Positions 7,730 to 17,039 of a stretch of DNA of 64,000 bases are shown here, piece after piece. Every line of letters begins with the position of its first letter. The first letter of the stretch is position 1. The DNA is from a candidate division WOR-3 bacterium (GTDB lineage: Bacteria; Hydrothermota; Tepidihabitantia; Tepidihabitantales; Tepidihabitantaceae). Where the stretch lies: contig VGIR01000001.1 of assembly GCA_016867815.1 (NCBI GenBank), positions 62,001-126,000 on the forward strand. The letters are read 5' to 3'. The translations under genes and the position numbers were made by a program. The notes below the pieces were generated by a model. It saw nothing but the letters and a program-made list of their open reading frames with translations, did not search any database and had not been told where the DNA came from.

Positions 7730-8881
7730 TTATGCGGCTAGGGTTATGACCGCGGTGCTGGCAGTGGGCACTCCCCGCCAGGCCTGGACTATTGCGGTCT
7801 TGGCTTTGGGTAGCTGCATCGCGCCGGCCTCCCCGCGCAGTTGCTGCACCGCGCAGTAGAAACGGGCAAGACCGGATGCCTCGTACATGTATCCCATGCC
7901 TAGGGCGCCGCCGGAGACGTTGACCGGTCGCTTTCCGTTGCGGGCGGTCTTGCCCTGCTCCGTGTTCAGGCCCACGTCGCAGGGACTGGCCAGACCGAGG
8001 GCGACGAGATGTTGCAGCTCCTTGTAGGTGTAGGTGTCGTCAACTTCAGCGAAGTCGAAGTAGTGCCTGGGGTCGGTGACACCCGCCTGACCATAGGCCA
8101 TCTTTGCTGCCTTGGTCACGTACTCGGGCGCGCTCCAATCCCGGGTCTCGAGGTTGGGTGAGCCGTTGCACCAGCCGGCACCGGTCAGCCATACCGGCTT
8201 CCCGCGCAGCTCCTTTGCCTTTGACTCGGTCGCGAGCACGATGACGATTGCCCCGTCCACCGGCTGGGCGATGTCCAGGTCGGTGAGGGGCAACGACACC
8301 GGCTTCGCGTACTTGAAGTCGTCAAGGGAGAGCCCCGCTGCCTGACCGGCAATCGGATTCACCAGCGCGTTCGAGCGGTTCTTCACCGCAACCGCCGAGC
8401 ACTGGTCCCGGGTGATGCCGTTCTCGGCACAGAACCGGTTCATCTCCAGTCCGGCGATGAAGTTTGAGTTCAGGCACAGGGGACGGACGGTTACCGGGTC
8501 CTGGGCGCAGGCCGCGATACCGTCGGGCGTCAACATGTTTGATGCCTTGGAATGGGCCTCGACAACCGCGGTGCCGAACCTGCCGGTTCTGAGCTGCATG
8601 ACCGCCGTGGCGATGCCGTGCAGGCCGTCGCCGGTGATGGTATGCATCTGCCTGAGGGCCGCGCCCAACTGGTCGGGCACGTACTCGTCGAAGATAGATG
8701 TGCCTTCGATGTAGTCCTCGGCGCAGGTTACAAATGTGTCTACCTCCGTGCGCGGGTTTATCCCGGCGTCGGCGTAGGCACGCACCGCGGCGTCGAACAT
8801 CAGCTCCTTATACGACACGTCCGGAGTGATTGTCCGGAACTGGGTCGCGCCGATGCCGACTACCGCTATTCGTTCTGACAT
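7730..8881 (-). CDS. thiolase-like protein lacking catalytic Cys and His
   Basis: The protein is 383 residues from an ATG with GGAGG upstream; a longer upstream frame is not supported. The fold is SCP-x/archaeal thiolase-like (SERIAVVGIGATQF start, QLRGEAGAMQ near the end). The usual ACASG nucleophile segment reads TGDGL at residues 83-87, and GHPxGATG reads GYMYEASG with Tyr at 331. It is paralogous to the next gene and has lost different residues from it. It is first in a four-gene operon with a sigma70-type promoter at 8957-8984. The pair of dissimilar thiolase folds with two DUF35 proteins suggests a heteromeric CoA-ester enzyme, possibly an aldolase. Confidence 0.82.
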   Translation of the reverse strand: MSERIAVVGIGATQFRTITPDVSYKELMFDAAVRAYADAGINPRTEVDTFVTCAEDYIEGTSIFDEYVPDQLGAALRQMHTITGDGLHGIATAVMQLRTGRFGTAVVEAHSKASNMLTPDGIAACAQDPVTVRPLCLNSNFIAGLEMNRFCAENGITRDQCSAVAVKNRSNALVNPIAGQAAGLSLDDFKYAKPVSLPLTDLDIAQPVDGAIVIVLATESKAKELRGKPVWLTGAGWCNGSPNLETRDWSAPEYVTKAAKMAYGQAGVTDPRHYFDFAEVDDTYTYKELQHLVALGLASPCDVGLNTEQGKTARNGKRPVNVSGGALGMGYMYEASGLARFYCAVQQLRGEAGAMQLPKAKTAIVQAWRGVPTASTAVITLAA

Positions 8882-8956
8882 TGCACCTCCAAGTTCAGGG
8901 ATAAGGGTCGGACTTCGAATCATCGCCCGCAGGCAGCGCATCCGGGCTTTCGGTGT

Positions 8957-8984
8957 AGCATAGCGTCGCAGAGTCGATTGTCAA
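8957..8984 (-). promoter_or_regulatory. sigma70-type promoter of the thiolase-like operon
   Basis: On the minus strand: TTGACA (8984-8979), 16-nt spacer, TATGCT (8962-8957). Leader of about 70 nt before the ATG. It is back to back with the plus-strand promoter at 9012. Confidence 0.65.
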
Positions 8985-9011
8985 ATGGCCGTTGGCAGAC
9001 CAAGTCCGCGT

Positions 9012-9039
9012 TTGACAGTCTGTTTGGTTGGCCTAGAAT
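9012..9039 (+). promoter_or_regulatory. sigma70-type promoter of the first M14 peptidase gene
   Basis: TTGACA at 9012-9017, 16-nt spacer, TAGAAT at 9034-9039. The start codon at 9150 gives a leader of about 100 nt. Confidence 0.65.
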
Positions 9040-9149
9040 TGGATGGTGGCCCTTGAGCGGCAGTGGTCGCTCCAAGTCCAGTCGTGGCAGGGAACGACTC
9101 ACTGAAGGGCCGTCTTCTGACTTTGACACACCTTCTAACTGGAGGCTCG

Positions 9150-11393
9150 ATGCTTCATCGCTTGTCTGGGATTCTCTTCTGTCTGGTGCTGCTCGTTGGA
9201 GCGGCATCCGCCGGTCCGATGCTGGTGCGCGTTGGCGCCCACAACTACCAGGAACTCCGTTCCCATATCACTTTGAAGGGCACGTCGATCGACATAGCCG
9301 GCGCGAAGCCGGGCGAATCGTATGACCTGCTGCTTGACCGTTCCGACTTCGGCGCGGTTGCGGCCTGCGGCCTGCCGGTGACGGTCATCTGCGACGACCT
9401 GGATACCCGCAGGGGCGAGGCGACGCAGTTCGGGATGTACCGTACATACGATGACATGAAGGTCATCCTGCGCGGCTTCGCCTCAGACTACCCGTCAATC
9501 TGCAAACTCGAGAGCATCGGTCCCTCGTTTGAAGGCCGCTACATCCTTGGTCTCAAGATCAGTGACAATCCGACGGTCGACGAGGACGAGCCGGAGGTAC
9601 TGTTGGAAGCTCTGCACCATGCGCGGGAATGGGCGACTCCCGAAGTGGCGCGCTTCTTCGTGGATACGCTGCTCAGCAACTACGACTCCGTCGCCGCGTT
9701 CAAGGAGTTCATTGACGGCCACGAGATATGGGTCTTCACTCACATAAATCCGGACGGCTACACCTATGACTACCCCGGTCAGTTGAGCTGGCGCAAGAAC
9801 CGGCAGCCGTTCGGCACATCGACCGGCTGTGACCTGAACCGTGACTACAACGGCGCCTGCAACGGGAATCGGATGGACGACTGGGGCTCACTGGTGAACG
9901 GGTCGAATACTTCGCACCGACCACGCGATATCACGTGGTTCGGCGCCAAGGGGGCGTGGGGGGTCGAAGTCAATGCTCTCTCCGAGTTCTTCAAGACGCG
10001 CACGTTCCTGGCCGATGTCACACTGCACTCGTATTCCGAACTCGTTATCTGGCCATTCGGTTCGGGTTCGCTCGCGCCGGATAGCAGTTATCTTGCGAGT
10101 CTCGCCATCGGGACTGCGGCGCAGATATCGAAACTGGGTGGCGGCACCTACACGCCGCAGCAGTCGAACTATCTGTACCCCACGGCCGGAGGGTCGACTG
10201 ACTGGATGTACGGATGGAGTCACTGGATCGGTGGGTTCCCGTGCATGACGTACTGCATCGAAGTCGGCACCGATTTCTACCAGCCGACCGGCGACCTCGA
10301 AGCGATACAGAGTGAGGTGTTCGATGGGCTTTTCTACATGTTCTCACGAGCCGAGTCGATCGACATGGCTCTGGAGGGCGAGGTTCCGCGGCCGATTCTC
10401 ACCCCGATGGACTCGGCTGTCACCGCGCAGTATACGGTCTACTGGTCTCCGATCCGGCCTCAGCACAGTCACCCGGACCGTTGGGAGATTGAAGAACTCA
10501 AAGGTCTCTCGGTGGTCACGGACAACATGGAGGCAGATCTGTCCAAGTGGGTACTACAGGGTGCGAGCCAATCCTCGACCCAGAAGCACGGTGGCGTCTA
10601 CTCGATATCTCTCGGTAACGGCGACAACATCGCCAACTACTGCATGACCAAAGACCCGTACCCGGTCGAACCCGGCGACTCGCTCAAGTACTGGATCTGG
10701 TACAACACCGAGAACAACTACGACGTCACGGTAGCTGAGGTGTCGCTTGAAGGGAGGGAATGGTACCAGCTTCACGACCGCTTCACCGGGAACTCCAGCG
10801 GCTGGCTGTACAAGGCCTTTCCGCTGGAGCCGTGGGTCGGCAGTTCAGTGTTCATCCGCTTCCGGTACATGACCGACGACGGAACGACCGGGTCCGGCGT
10901 CTACATTGACGACGTCTGGCCGGTGCCCGAGTTCGCCGAACGCACGGTGCTGTCCGACAGCATCACCGACACACTCTATGTCGTGACGGCCGAGACGGTC
11001 GGGACTCACTACTACCGCGTACGCGGACACAACGCGACCTGGGGATGGAACGACCAGGGGCCGCTGGAGGACATCCTGGTGGTAGGCTTGAGCGGGACGC
11101 AGGAGCCGACCGGCACGGTCATCACCTCGGTGCGCGAGGTCGGCCCGAACCCGGTCATCAACGGAACGCGGATCAGCTATGCACTAGAGCGCGCAGGCGC
11201 GGCGGACCTCTCGATATACGATGCGGCGGGCAGGCGGGTCAGGAGTCTGGTTTCGGGCAAGCTCAAGGCCGGCGTCTACTCGGTCAGCTGGGACGGCAGG
11301 GATACTGGCGGCAGACAGGTCCCGGCTGGTGTCTACTACGTCCGGCTCTCGGCTGACCGGACATCGACTGCGCGAGTGACGGTCGTCCGCTAG
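9150..11393 (+). CDS. secreted M14 zinc carboxypeptidase with C-terminal sorting-like domain
   Basis: The protein is 747 residues from an ATG preceded by CTGGAGG; upstream in-frame codons lack a ribosome site. Signal peptide to about residue 22. The M14 domain has zinc ligands H157 and E160 (HARE), third ligand H293 (LHSYSELVIWPFG), and catalytic E371 (CIEVG), all intact. A jelly-roll-like region (~430-620) and a FlgD-like C-terminal domain follow (SIYDAAGRRVRSL, PAGVYYVRL), which in related bacteria marks secretion by a type IX-like route. It should digest proteins or peptides outside the cell. A hairpin terminator follows. Confidence 0.9.
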   Translation: MLHRLSGILFCLVLLVGAASAGPMLVRVGAHNYQELRSHITLKGTSIDIAGAKPGESYDLLLDRSDFGAVAACGLPVTVICDDLDTRRGEATQFGMYRTYDDMKVILRGFASDYPSICKLESIGPSFEGRYILGLKISDNPTVDEDEPEVLLEALHHAREWATPEVARFFVDTLLSNYDSVAAFKEFIDGHEIWVFTHINPDGYTYDYPGQLSWRKNRQPFGTSTGCDLNRDYNGACNGNRMDDWGSLVNGSNTSHRPRDITWFGAKGAWGVEVNALSEFFKTRTFLADVTLHSYSELVIWPFGSGSLAPDSSYLASLAIGTAAQISKLGGGTYTPQQSNYLYPTAGGSTDWMYGWSHWIGGFPCMTYCIEVGTDFYQPTGDLEAIQSEVFDGLFYMFSRAESIDMALEGEVPRPILTPMDSAVTAQYTVYWSPIRPQHSHPDRWEIEELKGLSVVTDNMEADLSKWVLQGASQSSTQKHGGVYSISLGNGDNIANYCMTKDPYPVEPGDSLKYWIWYNTENNYDVTVAEVSLEGREWYQLHDRFTGNSSGWLYKAFPLEPWVGSSVFIRFRYMTDDGTTGSGVYIDDVWPVPEFAERTVLSDSITDTLYVVTAETVGTHYYRVRGHNATWGWNDQGPLEDILVVGLSGTQEPTGTVITSVREVGPNPVINGTRISYALERAGAADLSIYDAAGRRVRSLVSGKLKAGVYSVSWDGRDTGGRQVPAGVYYVRLSADRTSTARVTVVR

Positions 11394-11412
11394 GACAGCC
11401 AGCTTCCGTATC

Positions 11413-11435
11413 GGGGCGCGGCTTGCCCGCGCCCC
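11413..11435 (+). terminator. GC-rich hairpin terminator
   Basis: 9-bp stem GGGGCGCGG / CCGCGCCCC with loop CTTGC, followed by TCTTGCT. Nearly the same hairpin follows the next peptidase gene at 13507. Confidence 0.65.
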
Positions 11436-11519
11436 TCTTGCTGCGGGCGGCGGCAGCTTGGGTCTTGGTTCTGTTGGCGACGGGTGAAGTCGCCAGCCAC
11501 TCTGGGCGTCTTCAGCGGC

Positions 11520-11547
11520 TTGCCAGCACTTGTGTCTTGTGTATACT
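11520..11547 (+). promoter_or_regulatory. sigma70-type promoter of the second M14 peptidase gene
   Basis: TTGCCA at 11520-11525, 16-nt spacer, TATACT at 11542-11547; leader of about 55 nt with AAGGAG before the ATG. Confidence 0.55.
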
Positions 11548-11608
11548 TCACCATGCTCGATAGACGTGGCACGAGCAGCGAGCCGCCGTCTCGCCCCAAG
11601 GAGACAAC

Positions 11609-13489
11609 ATGCACCGACTGATGCTGCTCGCTCTGACGTGTCTGACCGTAGCCGGATTGGCATGGAGCGGGCCGTCCGCTCCAGTGCTGATGGAGGCGAA
11701 GCTCTACGTCAGCGACGTGCAGGACCTCGACCACCTCGGTACCATCGCTGGTGACCTCTACATCTGCTCCCGAGGTGCGGACGAGAAAGGTACGTATCTG
11801 GTCCTTGTCACCGATGCCGACCAGCTTGGCCGGATCCGGGACTGCGGCCTGGAGACCGCGGTGACCTGGGCCAACCTGGACGACAAATTCAAGCTGCTGA
11901 CCGGCGTGGACCCTCACGATGCGTTGCGACTACAGACCTTCGGGTACTACTTCACCTACTGGGAGATGCGCGATTCGCTCGAGGCCCTGGCCGCGGCCCA
12001 CCCCGAGGTCTGCAGCCTCTTTGCCATCGGTGTGACCTCGCAGGGCCGCGACATCCTGTGTATGAAGGTCTCGGGTAACGCCGCGACCGAGGAGGACGAA
12101 CCGGCCTGCTACTTCTCCGGTGCTTGCCACGGCGACGAACCCATCGGCACGTCTATCGTGATGGCTTTCCTTGAGGAGATCCTGGCCGGATACGGCACCG
12201 ACTCGCTCTGCACGTGGTTGGTCAACAACCGCGAGATATACACAGTGCCCATCCTCAACCCGGACTGCTCGATCTACTGTTCCGACTCGGGCGGCGCCGG
12301 AGTCTACTGGCGCAAGAACCGCCGCGTGGTCGTACCGCCGAACATCGGCGTTGACCCCTCGCGCAACCATGGTTTCAAGTGGGGCTACGACGACGTCGGT
12401 TCCTCGCCCAACCCAGCGGCTCACGCCTATCGCGGTCCGTTTCCCTGGAGCGACGCCGAGGCGAGCGCGGCGCGCGACCTGTCTCTATCGCATCGGTTCC
12501 GCACTGAGCAGGACTTCCACGCGTACGGCCGGTGGAACATGTACCCTTGGTCCTATGATACGTTTACGCCGCCGGATGAGGCGGCGTTGCGTGAAGCAAA
12601 TGACTCCCTCCGAATGTACAATGGCTATCCGGAGAGTCAAGCCGGTCAGATATCGCGCGCATTCTACCCCTGCAACGGCACTCAGCCTGACTGGGCGCTC
12701 ACCGACACGGCCGGCAAGTTCATGACCTACTCGTTCGACATTGAGGCCGACACGTGGTTCTACGCCTGTTGGAACGACTCCGCATTGATGCGCGAGGAAG
12801 TCGAAGGCAACGTGCCGGGTCTCTTCTACCTCGCCCGCATCGCCGGTGCCTATCTCATCCCGATTGCTGTGACTGTCAATGATTCAGTCCTCGGCAACGC
12901 GACCGGCATGCTCGACCCGGGCGAGACGGCAAACATCTGGTTCACCATCCGTAATCAGGCCATCCACCCGCTCGACTCGGCGTACTCGATCTCGGCCCGA
13001 CTGATATCGCTGGACACGCTCGTTGCCGTGATCGACTCGGTCAAGGCATTTCCCAGCGTCCAACGTAGGAGCAACGTCGACAACATCGCGGACCAATTCG
13101 TGGTCAGGGCATCAGGTTTCGGGCATCCGGGCGACACGGTCCGGTTCCGACTCGAAGTGACGTACACCGACGCCGATAACACCATGGTGATGCTGGTTCC
13201 GTCCGAGGTCGTGCTCGGTGAGGACGTGATTGGCATCTACGAAGCTGGCAACAGCCAGGGCGGTTCGGCCGTGATGCCTGCCACGGTCATTGGGCGCGTC
13301 CTCTTCCTTTCCGGCCAGGAGGGTCGGACCGAAACTAGGCCGGCGCTGCGCGATGCGCTCGGCCGCAGAGTGATGGTTCTGATGCCGGGAGCCAACGATG
13401 TGAGCCGTCTCTCTACCGGTGTCTACTTCACGGCCGGCGGCGAGGCACGCGGCGTCTCCGCATTCCGGAGGCTGCTGGTCATCCGCTAG
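11609..13489 (+). CDS. secreted M14-type metallocarboxypeptidase
   Basis: The protein is 626 residues with a signal peptide to about residue 20. Zinc ligands are H174 and E177 (CHGDE) and H304 (FHAYGRWNMYPWS). The catalytic Glu is probably E379 in SFDIEAD. A beta-sandwich segment (~410-530) and a short C-terminal sorting-like tail (ALGRRVMVL, TGVYFTAGG) follow. It is a distant paralogue of the preceding peptidase and has its own promoter and terminator. Together they suggest growth on extracellular protein. Confidence 0.87.
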   Translation: MHRLMLLALTCLTVAGLAWSGPSAPVLMEAKLYVSDVQDLDHLGTIAGDLYICSRGADEKGTYLVLVTDADQLGRIRDCGLETAVTWANLDDKFKLLTGVDPHDALRLQTFGYYFTYWEMRDSLEALAAAHPEVCSLFAIGVTSQGRDILCMKVSGNAATEEDEPACYFSGACHGDEPIGTSIVMAFLEEILAGYGTDSLCTWLVNNREIYTVPILNPDCSIYCSDSGGAGVYWRKNRRVVVPPNIGVDPSRNHGFKWGYDDVGSSPNPAAHAYRGPFPWSDAEASAARDLSLSHRFRTEQDFHAYGRWNMYPWSYDTFTPPDEAALREANDSLRMYNGYPESQAGQISRAFYPCNGTQPDWALTDTAGKFMTYSFDIEADTWFYACWNDSALMREEVEGNVPGLFYLARIAGAYLIPIAVTVNDSVLGNATGMLDPGETANIWFTIRNQAIHPLDSAYSISARLISLDTLVAVIDSVKAFPSVQRRSNVDNIADQFVVRASGFGHPGDTVRFRLEVTYTDADNTMVMLVPSEVVLGEDVIGIYEAGNSQGGSAVMPATVIGRVLFLSGQEGRTETRPALRDALGRRVMVLMPGANDVSRLSTGVYFTAGGEARGVSAFRRLLVIR

Positions 13490-13506
13490 GATAGGTAGTT
13501 TCTGTG

Positions 13507-13540
13507 TCCGGGGCGCGGCTTGTCCGCGCCCCGGACTTTT
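13507..13540 (+). terminator. strong intrinsic terminator
   Basis: 12-bp perfect stem TCCGGGGCGCGG / CCGCGCCCCGGA with 5-nt loop CTTGT, followed by CTTTT. It shares its core with the hairpin at 11413. Confidence 0.8.
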
Positions 13541-13722
13541 CCGGGTCCGGACGGGAGCATCGTTTGCAGCCGGGCCGAAGGCACTCGGCCGCAGTGACGC
13601 CACGTTCAGACCCGCCATCCCGGTAGGCGGAGAGAATGGTCACTTTCTGCCAGAGGGAATCGACCGAGTCGCGATTGTCTGCTAGTTACAGCAGGGCGGC
13701 GGCCAGAGAGCGTCGTGGGAGA

Positions 13723-14661
13723 TCAGGAGTGGCGGTCGAGCCAGGAGAGCAGTTCGGAGATGCTGGCGGTGGCGAGGCCGATGCAGGTGTCGGCCGCGCC
13801 ATAGTATATGTTCAGCGTATCGAGGTCTGGTCCGGTGGTCGTGCCACAGGGGAAGACGACGTCGCCGACGTCGCCCTGGCGTTCATAGTCCTCGTTCGGG
13901 CCGAAGACCCATTCGTCGCCGCGCCGGAGTACTCTACATGGGTCTGTGGCATCCAGTAGCGCTACGCCGACCCGGTAGAGACCGCCGGCCGCGGTCTGTC
14001 TGACACCGTGGTAGATCATCAGCCAGCCACGTTCGGTCTCGATCAGCGGAGGGCCAAGTCCGATGCGGCAGGCGTCCCACCACGCGCCGTGGCGGGCAGC
14101 GAGCACGCGCCGGTATCCGCCCCAGTGTTTCAGGTCAGGTGACTCGGCCAGCCAGATGTCAGTGCTGACGCCGGCGTGAGGTCGGTGGAGCATCTGCCAG
14201 CGGCCGTTGATGCGGCGCGGTAGGAGCGCGGCGTCTTTGTTGTCGGGCAGCATAACCATGCCGACACGCTCGAACTTCTCAAAGTCGGGAGTGAGCGCGA
14301 GCGCCACGGCCGGCCCGGCAGGCGAGTAGGCGGTGTAGGTGACGGCGTACTTCTGGATCTCGTCGAGCCAGGTGATTCGCGGATCCTCAACTCCCCAGGT
14401 CTCTTCAGGGTGGTTCGCGAGGTCCGGCGGCAGCCACGGCTTGTCGTCGATACGCCAGCCTGTGGCGCCGTCGCCGGAGCGTGCCGCCCACAGACTGGAG
14501 ATGCCGCGCCGGTCCTCGACGCGGCAGAGCAGGAACGTGGTCCCGTCAGGTAGCCTGACAGCGCCGGGGTTCAGGACGGCATTGACTGTGTGTGGCCAGT
14601 CCGGGGCACTCAGTATCGGGTTGCAGGTGCAGCGCCGGAACAGGCTGTCATGTGCGGTCAA
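13723..14661 (-). CDS. GH130 family glycoside phosphorylase/hydrolase
   Basis: The protein is 312 residues, forming a five-bladed beta-propeller of the GH130 family, whose known members phosphorolyse beta-mannosides. The general acid candidate is D93 in GVEDPRIT. Arg/His-rich motifs typical of phosphate-using members (RRINGRWQMLHRPH, WWDACRIG, YHGV) are present. The start is a TTG whose last two bases begin the TGA stop of the glycosyltransferase (TTGA overlap), preceded by GAGGGGG. Translation is therefore probably coupled, and the two enzymes likely work on the same mannose-containing glycan. Confidence 0.85.
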   Translation of the reverse strand: MTAHDSLFRRCTCNPILSAPDWPHTVNAVLNPGAVRLPDGTTFLLCRVEDRRGISSLWAARSGDGATGWRIDDKPWLPPDLANHPEETWGVEDPRITWLDEIQKYAVTYTAYSPAGPAVALALTPDFEKFERVGMVMLPDNKDAALLPRRINGRWQMLHRPHAGVSTDIWLAESPDLKHWGGYRRVLAARHGAWWDACRIGLGPPLIETERGWLMIYHGVRQTAAGGLYRVGVALLDATDPCRVLRRGDEWVFGPNEDYERQGDVGDVVFPCGTTTGPDLDTLNIYYGAADTCIGLATASISELLSWLDRHS

Positions 14662-16928
14662 CGGTCCCCCTCGCCGCCCACGGTTTCGGCGCGGCGCAGG
14701 GTGAGAAGAGAGCCGAGGAAGGCCAGGGTGGATTCTGCCCCTTCGTTGGAGTTCACGCCTTCAGGATGCAGGCCGTCGTGGCAGCCTCCGGTTGCGTAGT
14801 CGTAGACGGGCCGGCCGAGGTCATTGCGACCGAGGAACCACTCGAATGTCGTGGTCATCGCCTCACGCCAGCGGCGGTCCTTGGTGACGCGCCAGGCCCG
14901 GAAGGAGGCCTCTACCATGCACTGCGCCTCAATCGGCTGCTGGTCAAATCGGGGTCTCGGGGCACCCCGCTGCCAGCCGGAGTTGGGAATCGGCGAGTAG
15001 TTGCCCGCCTCGGCGGTCTCGACCCGGAACAGCCAGTCGAGGGAACGAAGGCCGGCAGCAGTCATCTCTTGGTTTCCGGTATCGGCGCCGGCACGGATCA
15101 GCGCGTGGCTGAGTCGGGCGTTGCCGTAGGCGAGAGAACGCTCGAACCACGGCCAGTCGTCGCTGGCAGCGGTGCGATACATCTCGAGTAGTCGTTGCGC
15201 CAGCGCGTCGCGGATCCGGCGAGCGTTGCTTGCGCCGGGGAACCGTTTGATATAGGAACAGACCCCGAGCAGTGTGTAGGCCCAGGCGCGGGGACTGGAG
15301 AACAGCTCGACGGCGTGCAGGGCGGAGTCGAACAGGTTCATGGCCAGGGCGACGAAGGCGTCATCGTGCGAGGCCCCGACCACGGTCCCGAGGCTCCAGA
15401 GGGCGCGGCCGTGCGAGTCTTCCGACCCGGTGTCTTCGAGCCAGCGGCGGTCGTACCCGAGGAAGTTACGGAAGCGACGGTTGGTGCGGTTGAAGGCGTA
15501 GTCGATGAAAGCGAGGTAGCGACCGACGAGACGATGGAGGATCGCGGTGTCCTTTTCGTGCTCGAGAGCGCGTAAGGCCACGATCAGCGCCCGGCTGTTG
15601 TCGTCAGTAGTGTAGCCTTCATTGAGATTGGGTACTGTATTGCGGGCGTGCTGGATGATACCGGTGTCATCGGTGAGTGTGAGCAGATGCTTGAGGTCGA
15701 TCCTGGGCAGTTCCATATCCAGCGGGCTCTCGACCGCGACGCGATCGACGAAGACCGGACCGCGTACACGCTCTTCGGCGGCGCGCTGGAAGGTATCGAG
15801 GTAGCTTCGCGCGACTTCCTTCCAGATCATCTGGCGCCCGTAGGCGTACGCCTGCTTGCGCATCGCGTGACGTTCCGCCTCGTTGGCAAAAAGCCTGACC
15901 ACGGTCTCGGCCATCGCCGGGTGGTCGTTGAACGGGACGAGCCGGCCCCGGCCCTCGGCCAGCAGCTCCTCGGCGTACCAGTAGGGTGTTGAGACGACCG
16001 CCTTGCCGGTGCCGGTCGCGTAGGCGAGGGTGCCGGACACGGCCTGAACCGGGTTGAGGTAGGGCGTTACGTAGAGGTCGGCGGCGCCGAGGAACTGACA
16101 CAACTCTTTGATGTCGACGAACCGGTTGTAGTACACGACGTGGTCGCTGACTCCGAGTTCCCGCGCCAGCCGCTGCAAGGAGATACGGTATTCCTCTCCT
16201 TTCTCCCGCAGTACGTGTGGATGGGTCACGCCGAGCACGATGTAGACCACGTCCGGGAATCGTTCGACAACGGCGGGGAGCGCGCGGATGACGTTCTCGA
16301 TGCCCTTGTTGGGCGAGAGCAGGCCGAAGGTAAGGATGACGCGTCGTCCCTCGACCCCGAAGAGGTCCTTGTAGAAGTTGGGGTCGACGAACGGCATGTC
16401 CGGAATGCCGTGGTGAATGAGGTCGATCTTGGCGGGCGAAACCTCGTATATGTCAGCAAGGTACTGACGGGAACGCTCGCTCATCACCACTACGCGGTCG
16501 GAGAGGTGGCAGATCTCGGTCAGCACCTGGCGCTGCATGTCGTCCGGTTCCCGTAGCACTGTGTGCAGCGTGGTTACGACCGGCATGCGCAGGCGACGCT
16601 GGGTCAGCAGCAGGTGGCTGCCGGCCGAGCCGCCGAAGATGCCATACTCGTGCTGCATGCAGACCAGGTCGACCCGGCCCAGGTTGAGGAAGTCGGCAAG
16701 TTGACGATACTCGTCCAGGTCGTTCTGGGCGACCTCGAAGCGCACGCGGTCCGGGTAGTCGTAGCCTTCGACCGTATCATTCATCGCCGCGGTCACGCAC
16801 TCGGCGTCCGGAGCTTCGCGGGCAACCGATTCACAGATATCGGTTGTGAAAGTAGCGATACCGCAGCGCCTCGGCACGTAGTTGCCGATGAATGCGATCT
16901 TGCTGAATTGGGCAGTACGGTTCTTCAT
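14658..16928 (-). CDS. GT4 glycosyltransferase fused to a helical glycosidase-like domain
   Basis: The protein is 756 residues from the ATG at 16928. Residues 1-390 are a GT4/GT-B glycosyltransferase (IAFIGNYVPRRCGIATF start, LTFGLLSPNKGIENVI donor-site segment, AVSGTLAYATGTGKAVVSTPYW). From ~410 on, an (alpha/alpha)6-barrel-like region carries TTDDNSRALI and DSHGRALWSLG, like domains often found beside GH130 genes. An ATG at 16946 lies within the promoter's predicted start region, so I prefer 16928. Likely role: making or remodelling a mannosyl glycan together with the GH130 enzyme downstream. Confidence 0.85.
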   Translation of the reverse strand: MKNRTAQFSKIAFIGNYVPRRCGIATFTTDICESVAREAPDAECVTAAMNDTVEGYDYPDRVRFEVAQNDLDEYRQLADFLNLGRVDLVCMQHEYGIFGGSAGSHLLLTQRRLRMPVVTTLHTVLREPDDMQRQVLTEICHLSDRVVVMSERSRQYLADIYEVSPAKIDLIHHGIPDMPFVDPNFYKDLFGVEGRRVILTFGLLSPNKGIENVIRALPAVVERFPDVVYIVLGVTHPHVLREKGEEYRISLQRLARELGVSDHVVYYNRFVDIKELCQFLGAADLYVTPYLNPVQAVSGTLAYATGTGKAVVSTPYWYAEELLAEGRGRLVPFNDHPAMAETVVRLFANEAERHAMRKQAYAYGRQMIWKEVARSYLDTFQRAAEERVRGPVFVDRVAVESPLDMELPRIDLKHLLTLTDDTGIIQHARNTVPNLNEGYTTDDNSRALIVALRALEHEKDTAILHRLVGRYLAFIDYAFNRTNRRFRNFLGYDRRWLEDTGSEDSHGRALWSLGTVVGASHDDAFVALAMNLFDSALHAVELFSSPRAWAYTLLGVCSYIKRFPGASNARRIRDALAQRLLEMYRTAASDDWPWFERSLAYGNARLSHALIRAGADTGNQEMTAAGLRSLDWLFRVETAEAGNYSPIPNSGWQRGAPRPRFDQQPIEAQCMVEASFRAWRVTKDRRWREAMTTTFEWFLGRNDLGRPVYDYATGGCHDGLHPEGVNSNEGAESTLAFLGSLLTLRRAETVGGEGDR

Positions 16929-16949
16929 AGTTAGGGCGAGTTTCATGTC

Positions 16950-16978
16950 ATACTATCCGCGCTGCCGCCCAGAGTCAA
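16950..16978 (-). promoter_or_regulatory. sigma70-type promoter of the GT4-GH130 operon
   Basis: On the minus strand TTGACT (16978-16973), 17-nt spacer, TAGTAT (16955-16950). Predicted transcript start near 16943, which places the upstream ATG at 16946 outside the mRNA. Confidence 0.6.
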
Positions 16979-17039
16979 ACCGAGGTTGGTGGAATCCGGC
17001 CGCCAAGCACGTGGTATATATAGACACAGGAGGTCAACA

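Noticed and set aside
11413-13540. Matching hairpins after the two M14 genes as a mobile repeat
   Set aside because: They are short, directly behind stop codons, and one has a T-run; terminators with a shared GC core explain them better.
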